Assembly: GCA_002381645.1 (NCBI GenBank)
Contig: DFXE01000010.1
Span: 286,663-350,662 of the forward strand
DNA from: Bacteroidales bacterium UBA4116
GTDB taxonomy: Bacteria > Bacteroidota > Bacteroidia > Bacteroidales > Tannerellaceae
DNA length: 64,000 nt
Direction of reading: 5' to 3'
The position numbers and the translations under genes were made by a program. The notes beneath the pieces were generated by a model. That model was not told where the DNA came from and ran no database searches. It saw nothing but the letters and a program-made list of their open reading frames with translations. The first letter of the stretch is position 1; each line of letters begins with the position of its first letter. Positions 34,764 to 42,543 of this stretch are shown here, piece after piece.

Positions 34764-35630
34764 TTATAATTTTGCAGCCAGTTCATTTACATAACTTCCG
34801 GCATCGGCTATTGTTTCACCATTTTCATTAAAAACACCGATAATATACCGCCCTTTCCACACCACAGGTATATCGCCGTTATACCGGTCTTTAATCAATA
34901 ATCCTCCTTCTTTATAATCCGTTGGTTGTTTGGTAAATGTATAATATTTCTTCAACACTTCTTCTGTTCCTTCTTTTGTCGCCCCATCTACTACAAAAAG
35001 CTGGAAGGCTTGCCCGGAACTTTCATATTTAATAGAATAAACGGATTTAAGAAAATCATGACCAATATAACTGGACGTTACATAGGACTCCGTATGGGGA
35101 ATTTTTCCCCTTTCAGGAAACAATTGGATAAGGGGAGGATATGCGGCTTCGGAGTCAATCCTGTCAGCAAGGCTTTTCCCGATCATACGGATCGTTTCAG
35201 TTATGTCATCATTGCTGTTCGTCCACATCTTCACATATATATTTCCGGCAAAAAAGTAAAGAATCTTATCGTCTCCCTGTGCTTCCCCACCTATGGGTAA
35301 ATAAGCCAGATCAGAAGAACGTTCGGAAGCATACATGCCAAAGGCGTCCTGTGGTGATGCGTGACGATAAGCCTGGATAGTAATGTAATCGTCGCCTTTT
35401 TTATATTCCAAAGAAGTCATTTCCCGGAAATTGTTTTCAATAAACAAGGGTGCCGCACCATTTATACGGTCGAAAAGGTTATCCGGATTAAATACCTCTA
35501 TGTCCTCCTGTATAGTCCATCCCGACGCATCAGGCAGCCAGGATCTGAGTTCCCGGGGAGTTTGTGCATAACCGATATGGAAGAAAAACAAATAAAAAAC
35601 AACTGCGATATTTTTAAAATGGATTGTCAT
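34764..35630 (-). CDS. DUF6599 family secreted protein
   Basis: A 288-residue protein with a signal peptide (to about residue 22, HIGYAQ) and the DUF6599 pattern: GWTIQEDIEVFNPDNLFDRI, then GAAPLFIENNF, SPQDAFGMYASERS and an electron-rich aromatic middle (IYVKMWTNS). The family is found next to exported oxidoreductases and Fe-S proteins in several phyla. Here it directly precedes the Tat-exported aldo/keto reductase. A role in the same periplasmic reaction is plausible, but the biochemical function of the family is unknown to me. Confidence 0.75.
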   Translation of the reverse strand: MTIHFKNIAVVFYLFFFHIGYAQTPRELRSWLPDASGWTIQEDIEVFNPDNLFDRINGAAPLFIENNFREMTSLEYKKGDDYITIQAYRHASPQDAFGMYASERSSDLAYLPIGGEAQGDDKILYFFAGNIYVKMWTNSNDDITETIRMIGKSLADRIDSEAAYPPLIQLFPERGKIPHTESYVTSSYIGHDFLKSVYSIKYESSGQAFQLFVVDGATKEGTEEVLKKYYTFTKQPTDYKEGGLLIKDRYNGDIPVVWKGRYIIGVFNENGETIADAGSYVNELAAKL

Positions 35631-36490
35631 AGAAGTTATATTTTAAATTATTGGTATATCTAAGTGGTTAATTTTGTTCAAAAAATCATTCCGAACAGAT
35701 TCTCTTTATGTATCTGACAAATATATAAAACATTTTATTTATAATACACATTATATTGAATGAAGTTCAATACGATACATTTTCAATGATATTCTGTAAT
35801 TATGCAGACCGCAGACAATAAGCATGACTAAATCATCAAAGCCAAACTTGCGGCATCTGAAACACTCTTTGACTATACAACATCTTTTTATTCCCCAATG
35901 GCATACCCTACAAGTATACGAAAGCTGGATGTTCTCCTGTTTTATTTTTTATGTACCTCGCCCCACTCTTTTACTTTTGGTCTCTATCATGAAAGCAATA
36001 TATTGAATCCATAAATGATATTCCTATTGGAAGTTGGTTTAAAGTTTTAAAAGTCTTGACTAAAATATCAGACAACAGATGGATTCACTCATCACATTTT
36101 GCTGTATCATATAGTGAATTGCTCTGTGATACATAAGCATATAAAAATAAATAATTTATTTCTCCGTTTAATAATGATCAAAAACTTCACTTTAATATAG
36201 CTTCTACCTCATCTGAAACTTTTTGCATATAATAGCCATTGAATAATTGGTCACTTATGTTTATTTCTATTTTATACAAAATTGGATCAGTTAAATGTAA
36301 ATATGTAAAATTACAAATTGTATATATCTGTATTTAAGAATCATATTTCATATAAATAGAGCAAATTTTATATGATTTGTCAATATTTTAAATTATATTC
36401 TTTAATTATTAATTTTTGACATAATTCAAAATAATAAACCATATTTTAAAAATTACATTTTAAATTAATATATATAAATTAAATATTAAT
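35631..36490. other. gene-free AT-rich stretch
   Basis: About 860 bases, strongly AT-rich toward its right end, with no convincing gene on either strand. A 60-codon frame at 35824-36006 has no start context, homology or signal that I can see. It marks the left edge of the AT-rich island. Confidence 0.6.
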
Positions 36491-36525
36491 TTGTTGCTTT
36501 TATATCATTATTATAAATATATTTG
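36491..36525 (+). promoter_or_regulatory. promoter of the RiPP-like locus
   Basis: TTGTTG (36491-36496), a 21-base spacer, then TATATTTG (36518-36525), an exact TAnnTTTG element. Transcription would start near 36532 and give an untranslated leader of about 130 bases. The leader includes a short stem GCTGCA (36618-36623) / TGCAGC (36634-36639) just before the peptide gene. Confidence 0.55.
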
Positions 36526-36664
36526 TCGCTTTATAAATTTCATGATGATTACAATAATAAAATGTATTCTTAGAAATTTAAAATTGATAATTTAATTAAT
36601 TATTATAAAAGCGTTAAGCTGCAGGCGTAAAGTTGCAGCAAAATAAATTAATAATATTTACATT

Positions 36665-36805
36665 ATGGAAAAGAACGAAATGAACAATGAAGTATTTTCT
36701 TCAGAAAGTATTTCTTTAGAAACTTTGGAAGAAAGAAAAGAAATGATTAGAATTCTAGATTTTGATGTTGATAGCGGTGAATACATTTGGTTTCCAGATT
36801 GTTAA
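36665..36805 (+). CDS. 46-residue candidate RiPP precursor peptide
   Basis: A short frame from ATG to TAA. The N-terminal part is charged and helix-prone (MEKNEMNNEVFSSES, then LETLEERKEMIRIL), as in RiPP leaders. The C-terminus is different: acidic and aromatic, ending DFDVDSGEYIWFPDC with a final cysteine. It has a promoter upstream, a strong hairpin right after it, and the protease/acyltransferase genes downstream, the layout expected of a precursor made in excess over its enzymes. No Gly-Gly cleavage site is present. I recognise no known RiPP family. It could also be a small leader or regulatory peptide. Confidence 0.6.
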   Translation: MEKNEMNNEVFSSESISLETLEERKEMIRILDFDVDSGEYIWFPDC

Positions 36806-36832
36806 TTGAAATCAACAATTAAAAACAACTCA

Positions 36833-36877
36833 AAACCAACTATCATTATTAAATGATAGTTGGTTTAAATAGTTTTT
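36833..36877 (+). terminator. terminator/attenuator after the candidate precursor
   Basis: Perfect 15-bp stem AAACCAACTATCATT (36833-36847) / AATGATAGTTGGTTT (36852-36866) with a four-base loop, then AAATAGTTTTTTT. It sits between the peptide gene and its downstream genes, only 18 bases before the next start codon. Partial read-through would give much precursor and little enzyme. Confidence 0.85.
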
Positions 36878-36883
36878 TTACTT

Positions 36884-37948
36884 ATGAATCAAATAAGCTG
36901 GATTTATATTTTTATTGGATTAATAATAAGTCAGATTATCTTTAGTCAACATAATGCTATTCATTTAAAAATTGTAAATGAACATAACAATCCTATTGAG
37001 GGGGTATATGTAACTATTCCAGATCAGCGTTGTTTTTGGTATTCGGATTCGGCAGGAATTGTTATAATTCCGGAAGCAGGATTAATACCATCTGATACAT
37101 TGATGCTCATTCACATAAGTTATGAGCCTAAAAAAATGGTGATTGAGTCTTTAAATAATTTTGAAACAGTAAATATGAATTCTGACATTAAACTTTTAAA
37201 TGAAGTTATTGTTAAACCGCTAGACCCAGCAGCGTTGATTAAGGAAGTCATCGAAAAAATTCCTGAACTATATGTTCAATCATTTAAGCCTTCTCTTTCT
37301 CTTCATGCGGTTATTGATATTTTTGATGCAAATGACTCTAGTTCATTAATATATTATAAGGGAATTTTGCAGATTTCACAACCGAATAAGAAAAAACCAC
37401 CTTTAGTGGGTAAACTTTCTGAAGTTGAAAAAATATCGAAGAAAGCAAAAAGTCAATTATACCCAATACGCGTGAGCAGTTTTGCAAAAATGATCTCATT
37501 ACAAGAGCAGGGAGTAATTAATAATTATAAAAAATATAACTTCAATAAATACCAATATATTCAATATCGTGAAAATGAAGCTATAAAGGTTAATTTTCAC
37601 TTGCGAAAAGGTAATTTTGTACAAACGGGATATCTCATTATTGACGAAAATACTAAGGCAATTATCGCACTTCAATACTCTACACAACCTATGAATAAAG
37701 TAATGAAAAGCACAGTTAAAGGAGGTATACGATTAACTGATCTCAATTCTCACAAGGTTGAGGTTAATTACGTATTAAATGCTGATAATAAATATGAATT
37801 TGAATCAGGTACATATTATGTACAGTACACAAATAGGTCGAAAAATATGACAAATAGTATTATACTTAATTCACACTTAAAAAGAATACCATCTATTCAT
37901 CTTAAACTTGAAAATAAAAAAACAATTGAAAAATTATTTTTTGAATGA
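36884..37948 (+). CDS. secreted CarboxypepD_reg-like protein
   Basis: A 354-residue protein with a signal peptide (ending near residue 22, IIFSQ), a carboxypeptidase-like regulatory beta-sandwich (IHLKIVNEHNNPIEGVYVT, about 25-105), and a C-terminal part without recognised domain. It contains the stretch LLNEVIVKPLDPAALIKEVI, seen in Bacteroidota proteins of this type, and beta-rich repeats (VNFHLRKGNFVQTGYLIIDE). It is related to the product of 40771-41871 on the other strand. Its stop overlaps the next start (ATGA). It is very AT-rich like its neighbours. A role at the outer membrane, for example in peptide export or docking, is an inference. Confidence 0.7.
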   Translation: MNQISWIYIFIGLIISQIIFSQHNAIHLKIVNEHNNPIEGVYVTIPDQRCFWYSDSAGIVIIPEAGLIPSDTLMLIHISYEPKKMVIESLNNFETVNMNSDIKLLNEVIVKPLDPAALIKEVIEKIPELYVQSFKPSLSLHAVIDIFDANDSSSLIYYKGILQISQPNKKKPPLVGKLSEVEKISKKAKSQLYPIRVSSFAKMISLQEQGVINNYKKYNFNKYQYIQYRENEAIKVNFHLRKGNFVQTGYLIIDENTKAIIALQYSTQPMNKVMKSTVKGGIRLTDLNSHKVEVNYVLNADNKYEFESGTYYVQYTNRSKNMTNSIILNSHLKRIPSIHLKLENKKTIEKLFFE

Positions 37949-38886
37949 AAAATTATGAAGAGTTATTTATTGCAAAGTTGGCCGCAATTCTGGATACACT
38001 TTGGGGCATAACAGATTCTGCTGTCATTCTTAAAGTAGCTGAAAAATATATAAAATACAAACAATCAACAAATTTAACACTTGAAAAGTATTTGGATAAT
38101 AAGTTGTCAGTTGACATTCCTCTGTCGTGGTATAAGGCAATAGAAGTACATAATATATTTTATTCTTATTGTTTTGGACTATTTAAACTTGTTCCTTTAA
38201 CTTTTTTTACAGCAGGTTATCCAGTAGCAATTTTAGTAAGTGATTCTTTGAGATCACGTCAATCCCCATATTTTGAAAAACTAAGAGAACGAAGACTTCC
38301 TTGGAATAATCAGTCAATCACCTTTAAATTAATAGGACACAAAGACTCTAATCTTTTTTTTAAGATAAAATCACTTATAAGCCAAGGTTATAAAATTATT
38401 TTTTTTGTGGATGGTAATAAAGGAATTGAAAACACTCAAAAAAACTTACTTAATATTCAATTCAAACGTACTAATATTATGTTTCATCAAGGTTTCGGAA
38501 TGATAAACTATCTATATAAATCAAATATTTTAAATGGTCTTTGCATCACAAATAATGCAGATAAGATAATTGGTGAACATTTTGTTGATCATATTAATTC
38601 TTCATTAATAAAACTTGACTATATACCATCTATAATAAATACAGTTGTGAAGAATCTGGATACACTTATCCAGCCAGAGAGTGTACACCAATGGGATGCT
38701 CTCTTATCAATATATAAATGGAAAAATAATAATAATGAATTAGATACATTCAAACAACCTGTTACGAAAAAATTCTATACATCTTTTAGTATTTCCAAAA
38801 ACGAATTTTATATACTTAACCACAAATCATTTATGGTATTTCCAACAGATGAAAAAACTTACAATAAGCTAAAGATATCACCATGA
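37945..38886 (+). CDS. possible LPLAT-fold (HtrB-like) acyltransferase
   Basis: A 313-residue protein without signal peptide. The middle part (VPLTFFTAGYPVAILVSD, then LISQGYKIIFFVDGNKG with Asp156-Gly157, then IMFHQGFGMINYLYKS) has the order seen in lysophospholipid/lipid A-type acyltransferases: a strand-turn around the acceptor site, an x-x-D-G-x-x-G motif, and the following helix. The classical H-x4-D motif is not obvious, so activity is uncertain. It is joined by ATGA overlaps to the genes on both sides, which makes it part of the same pathway. Acylation of the small peptide would be a notable but untested reading. An unrelated fold is possible. Confidence 0.45.
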   Translation: MKNYEELFIAKLAAILDTLWGITDSAVILKVAEKYIKYKQSTNLTLEKYLDNKLSVDIPLSWYKAIEVHNIFYSYCFGLFKLVPLTFFTAGYPVAILVSDSLRSRQSPYFEKLRERRLPWNNQSITFKLIGHKDSNLFFKIKSLISQGYKIIFFVDGNKGIENTQKNLLNIQFKRTNIMFHQGFGMINYLYKSNILNGLCITNNADKIIGEHFVDHINSSLIKLDYIPSIINTVVKNLDTLIQPESVHQWDALLSIYKWKNNNNELDTFKQPVTKKFYTSFSISKNEFYILNHKSFMVFPTDEKTYNKLKISP

Positions 38887-40025
38887 CAATTGAAAAAAAT
38901 ATTGATTTGGATTGGATACCGATTTTACATAATGGGGTCAGATGGGAAAAGATTTCCGATAACCATTACCTTTTATTCAATGACAGTTTTGGAACAAAGA
39001 TGTTTGTTTCGTTTTCGACAATATCAATCGTAGGTCAAATTAACGGTGCCGATTCAATTCGGGTTATTACGGATAAATTAACAGAAGGAAAAGCTAAAGC
39101 CATTGACTATAAGCGTATTAAAGAACTATTTCAAAATGATTTATACAAAAATGGTATACTGGAAACAAATGATATAAATACAAAAAAAAAATCTCATATT
39201 CATTTAGAGAAAATAATAATACCTGGTAATACATTATGGAAAATTTGTAATTGTTTACTTTTCCTTTTTAAAAAAAACATAGCCTTACCAGTTCTATTTT
39301 TTTGTATTTTTACAGTCGGTTGGACTATATTTAACACACAGCTATTTAGTCAATCCGAATTAGGACAAATGAATTATTCAATTTTCTTCATTTCTTTAGC
39401 TGCGCTTATTATATTTCATGAATTTGGACATTGTACTGCATTACAATATTATGGGAAAAAAAGTAATGGTATAGGTTTTGGGTTTTACTTTTTTTCGCCT
39501 GTTTTGTACGCTGATGTGAACCCGTCTTGGACATTGTCAGGAAAAAAAAGAATAGTGGTTGATATGGGAGGATTTTATTTTCAATTAATTGTTACAACGA
39601 TATATTTATTACTATACAGTGTAACGGATCAAAATGCTTTATTAAATGTAGCCATACTATCATTCTTCTTATTCCTCTTTAATCTAAATCCATTTATTAA
39701 TACTGATATGTACTGGTTTATTGCAGATTTGTTGAAATACTCGAATTTAAATAAAGAATCCATGAATGAAGTAGCATTCTTGTTTAAAAAAGGTCCACCA
39801 AGAAGAATAAAGAAATTTCTTGTATGTTTTGGAATTGTAAAAATAATATTCATAACCTTTATTTTTACTCTTATTAGTTATCTTATGTTCAAAACAACTT
39901 TAGACATTTTCCAAGGTAACTATACGCTTAACTTCCGTAAAGTTATGAAAGATTGCATTATAGTATTAGGATTTTTCTTCTTTATGAAAGAAATTTCTGG
40001 AATTATGTTTCGGAGAATGAAATAA
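38883..40025 (+). CDS. PqqD-like / M50 membrane metalloprotease fusion
   Basis: A 380-residue protein. Residues about 8-95 look like a PqqD-type peptide-recognition fold (ILHNGVRWEKISDNHYLLF, then SIVGQINGADSI). The rest is an M50/site-2-protease-like membrane domain, with zinc motif HEFGH at 179-183 and the second motif NPFINTD at 269-275, matching the family pattern NP-x4-D. Similar PqqD-M50 fusions occur in RiPP loci (for example the yydF epipeptide locus in Bacillus has an M50 member, YydH). It would bind the leader of the precursor and cleave it in or near the membrane. It overlaps the preceding gene by four bases and is AT-rich. Confidence 0.75.
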   Translation: MTIEKNIDLDWIPILHNGVRWEKISDNHYLLFNDSFGTKMFVSFSTISIVGQINGADSIRVITDKLTEGKAKAIDYKRIKELFQNDLYKNGILETNDINTKKKSHIHLEKIIIPGNTLWKICNCLLFLFKKNIALPVLFFCIFTVGWTIFNTQLFSQSELGQMNYSIFFISLAALIIFHEFGHCTALQYYGKKSNGIGFGFYFFSPVLYADVNPSWTLSGKKRIVVDMGGFYFQLIVTTIYLLLYSVTDQNALLNVAILSFFLFLFNLNPFINTDMYWFIADLLKYSNLNKESMNEVAFLFKKGPPRRIKKFLVCFGIVKIIFITFIFTLISYLMFKTTLDIFQGNYTLNFRKVMKDCIIVLGFFFFMKEISGIMFRRMK

Positions 40026-40150
40026 TATATATCAAATATACATTTTATAATTTTAGATAATATTTTTTAGTTAAAAATATTTTTATAATACCAGGATTAT
40101 TTTTCTTATTTGCAATATTAAAATGGTTTTACTCATAAAGTAGGATAAGT

Positions 40151-40669
40151 ATGTCGAAAAAATGGACGTTTATTCTCTTATTTATTATGTTTGCAAATAA
40201 CCTTTGCGCCCAGTGGACTCCCAAAGACTCTTTATGGCTCATAGATGTTCTTTCTAATAAAAAAGAAATCCGGCTGAAACCTGAAATATTAGAGGCTATA
40301 CAATCTGGCAACCTGATCAGACTTGATAGACAAAATAATCATGAGGAACTAATCGTTTCCCCTATGCATCTTCCTTTATCTAAAGATTTTAACCAATATA
40401 TTCAAAATGGAGATACTGTGTCCGGGAAATTTGATTACACAACGATGCCCCCTGCTGTTTTCATGTTATCTTTCAAGGCACCCCCTATTTCCAATTACAG
40501 TGAATTAAAAAGTTTCAGCTTGGAAGGAATGGAAAACTACGTCCCTGATCGTCCGCAACCCATAATCAATACAGACCCTCTGACAAGAGGACAGGCAAGC
40601 GGAGGAGTATATTTTATGTTCAATATAAACGATGTAGTTAATTATTATATACTGAAAAAAAGATATTGA
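40151..40669 (+). CDS. secreted DUF4858-like protein
   Basis: A 172-residue protein with a signal peptide (MSKKWTFILLFIMFANNLCAQ) that resembles DUF4858 of Bacteroides and relatives: WTPKDSLWLIDVLSNKKEIRL, LKPEILEAIQSG and a C-terminus ending in FNINDVVNYYILKKRY. The function of the family is unknown. It is separated by about 125 bases from the protease gene, on the same strand. Its base composition is closer to the genome average than the four genes before it. It may be a resident gene bordering the island. Confidence 0.65.
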   Translation: MSKKWTFILLFIMFANNLCAQWTPKDSLWLIDVLSNKKEIRLKPEILEAIQSGNLIRLDRQNNHEELIVSPMHLPLSKDFNQYIQNGDTVSGKFDYTTMPPAVFMLSFKAPPISNYSELKSFSLEGMENYVPDRPQPIINTDPLTRGQASGGVYFMFNINDVVNYYILKKRY

Positions 40670-40770
40670 ATTAACCTTGTATTCAAAGTGGTAAATTTAT
40701 ATATTCATATTCATTATACTGAATAAACTCTATATTCAAATTTATTATTGGAACTATATAATGATAATTT

Positions 40771-41871
40771 CTAATTGACATCAGTATAAAATAATAATTT
40801 TAATTGTTTATATAGATCTTTATTTACATCAAGTATTTTTGATTGTGGAATCAATGATAAATCCAATGTTTTTTTAAAAGATATTTCATTATGTATTTTA
40901 ATTTGTTCATTTCCTAATAAAAAATTCTCCTCTATTTTTAAAAGAGAAACTTGATATTTGGAATTAATATTTACAAAATGTATTGATGCTTCAGCTGATA
41001 TATATTTTAAAGCTTCTTGCTTTTCATTGTTTAATCTGATATACACATCTTTTTTATTAGACTTATCTTCTTTTATTATACATCCTATAATAGCAAAAGA
41101 ATTTGATTCAATAAAAAACGTTCCATTAAACATATTTTTATTTTTCCTATTTTTGTTTTTAAAATCAACTTTGTAAATATCAATATTATTCTCTTTATAA
41201 GCTAATGAAACATCTATTTCATATTGTTTTTTTTTCTTTTGAAGATGTTTTAAAAATATATAAGGAAAAGAGTAAATACTCAATAGTTTTCGAGGAGGAT
41301 AATTAAAAGTAATGTTGTCTGATAATCTCTCTACTTTAGCATCATATGCAGTTAAATTAAATTTTGAGTATTTTTCAAATAGTTTATAGAAAGGTAACAC
41401 TAAGTTACCATTCATATCTATTGATTTTGTAATTCTTTCATTTGTTGTATGATGTTGTTTTAAGTTAATTATCATACTTGTAGATTCTATAGGATAATTA
41501 ATGTCATAATTTCTTATAACTTTCTGTAAGAGATCATTTATATCAATTGGAGTAACAATTATTTCTGGAATCCTATACGATACTTTATCTAGTTGAATTA
41601 AATTATTTTCTTTTGATAATGTATATAGGATTGTGTTATACCCGATACAGGAAACTAAAACTTCTTTTTCATGTTTAAGTTCAATCTTAAAATTACCAAT
41701 AGAATCACTTATTGTTCCTATCATGCTATCAGTTGACAAGATAGTTACATATGGTAAATAATCTTGAGTTTGTGAATCAAGAATTTTTCCATTAAACATG
41801 TCTTGTGCATAATGGCACATGGAATTTAATAAAAATATTAGATAAAAGATATATTTGTATATGGGTGGCAT
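40771..41871 (-). CDS. secreted CarboxypepD_reg-like protein, second copy
   Basis: A 366-residue protein with a signal peptide (MPPIYKYIFYLIFLLNSMCHYAQ region) and a carboxypeptidase-like regulatory beta-sandwich (GKILDSQTQDYLPYVTILS, DSIGNFKIEL, VLVSCIGYNTI; about 22-105). Then comes a segment (EIIVTPIDINDLLQKVIRNY) parallel to the EVIVKPLDPAALIKEVIEKI region of the protein at 36884. The start at 41871 is chosen because a good promoter lies at 41897-41928, so the longer frame to 41928 would start upstream of transcription. It is very AT-rich. It is presumably a paralogue with a similar outer-membrane role. Confidence 0.7.
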   Translation of the reverse strand: MPPIYKYIFYLIFLLNSMCHYAQDMFNGKILDSQTQDYLPYVTILSTDSMIGTISDSIGNFKIELKHEKEVLVSCIGYNTILYTLSKENNLIQLDKVSYRIPEIIVTPIDINDLLQKVIRNYDINYPIESTSMIINLKQHHTTNERITKSIDMNGNLVLPFYKLFEKYSKFNLTAYDAKVERLSDNITFNYPPRKLLSIYSFPYIFLKHLQKKKKQYEIDVSLAYKENNIDIYKVDFKNKNRKNKNMFNGTFFIESNSFAIIGCIIKEDKSNKKDVYIRLNNEKQEALKYISAEASIHFVNINSKYQVSLLKIEENFLLGNEQIKIHNEISFKKTLDLSLIPQSKILDVNKDLYKQLKLLFYTDVN

Positions 41872-41896
41872 AATTTTAATATATAAATTATTTTTG

Positions 41897-41928
41897 CAAA
41901 CATAAATTATATATACATACATATACAA
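41897..41928 (-). promoter_or_regulatory. promoter of the second CarboxypepD_reg-like gene
   Basis: On the minus strand, TTG (41926-41928), a 21-base spacer, then TATGTTTG (41897-41904), an exact match to TAnnTTTG. Transcription would start near 41890, supporting the ATG at 41871 as the true start. Confidence 0.6.
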
Positions 41929-41929
41929 C

Positions 41930-42400
41930 TATAGTTAATAATTGAAAAAAATTAAATAAATTTTAAATACATATAATTTAAAAATAGTTTGTTAAAATGA
42001 CAATTTAGCCATTCCATCTCTAACAACTATTCATTTAATAATTAAATAATCTTATCAAATTTCAACTTAAAAACCTTTTTTTACTTTATACATCCTTTAG
42101 AGAAGAAGATCGGGATTCTATGATATCCAGCATTGACTCTTACCCATTCTTACTTATGGGGGCAAAGAAAAAGAAAGGAAAGGTAACTACTGAAATTATC
42201 TTTAAAGAATACTGTTAATGATTGCCCAAAGAGAAAAATCTATAATTCAAATTCGTCTTCTCAAAAAAACGTAACTAATTATTTTTCAATTACTTCAAAG
42301 AACTATTGCAAATTTTAATAGACACGAATGAGGTGATTTAATAAAAAAATAAACTGATCAAATAGATATAAATAATATATTTGTACAGCAGAAAATTGTT
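41930..42400. other. gene-free AT-rich stretch
   Basis: About 470 bases without a convincing gene. A 20-codon frame at 42156 (MGAKKKKGKV start) is probably chance. This stretch marks the right end of the AT-rich island. Confidence 0.55.
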
Positions 42401-42404
42401 TGTC

Positions 42405-42492
42405 GATAATTATCGGCAGCTTTGTTGATAGTTACCCGAAAGCCTGCAGATAATTATCGGTTATATTACTGATAGTTATAGCAAATCATTTT
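42405..42492 (+). repeat. four-unit array with exact 22-bp period
   Basis: GATA starts at 42405, 42427, 42449 and 42471, exactly 22 bases apart. Units 1 and 3 share GATAATTATCGG, units 2 and 4 share GATAGTTA, giving a 44-base super-period. GATAATTATC is itself a 10-bp palindrome. The array ends nine bases before a -7 promoter element and 52 bases before the HU-like gene. It looks like a multi-site operator on one face of the helix. Confidence 0.7.
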
Positions 42493-42500
42493 TATGCTAT

Positions 42501-42508
42501 TAAATTTG
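42501..42508 (+). promoter_or_regulatory. -7 element of the HU-like gene
   Basis: TAAATTTG is an exact TAnnTTTG match, 35 bases before the ATG at 42544. No TTG is seen at the -33 position, where the last unit of the 22-bp array lies, so the promoter may need an activator bound there. Confidence 0.45.
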
Positions 42509-42543
42509 AGGAAATATTCTTGTTCATTCTAAAAACCGTCACT

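Noticed and set aside
35824..36006. 60-codon frame in the AT-rich gap
   Set aside because: No promoter, no recognised family, and composition typical of chance frames; not called as a gene.
36665..36805. Lasso-peptide core (Gly with Asp eight residues on)
   Set aside because: Only one residue would remain as the tail after the ring, and no lasso cyclase or B protein gene is present.
42156..42218. 20-codon frame starting MGAKKKKGKV, similar to the PhoH-type N-terminus
   Set aside because: The likeness is short and lysine-rich; no rest of the PhoH protein follows.
42405..42492. CRISPR array
   Set aside because: Units are 22 bases with no unique spacers, only four copies, and no cas genes.
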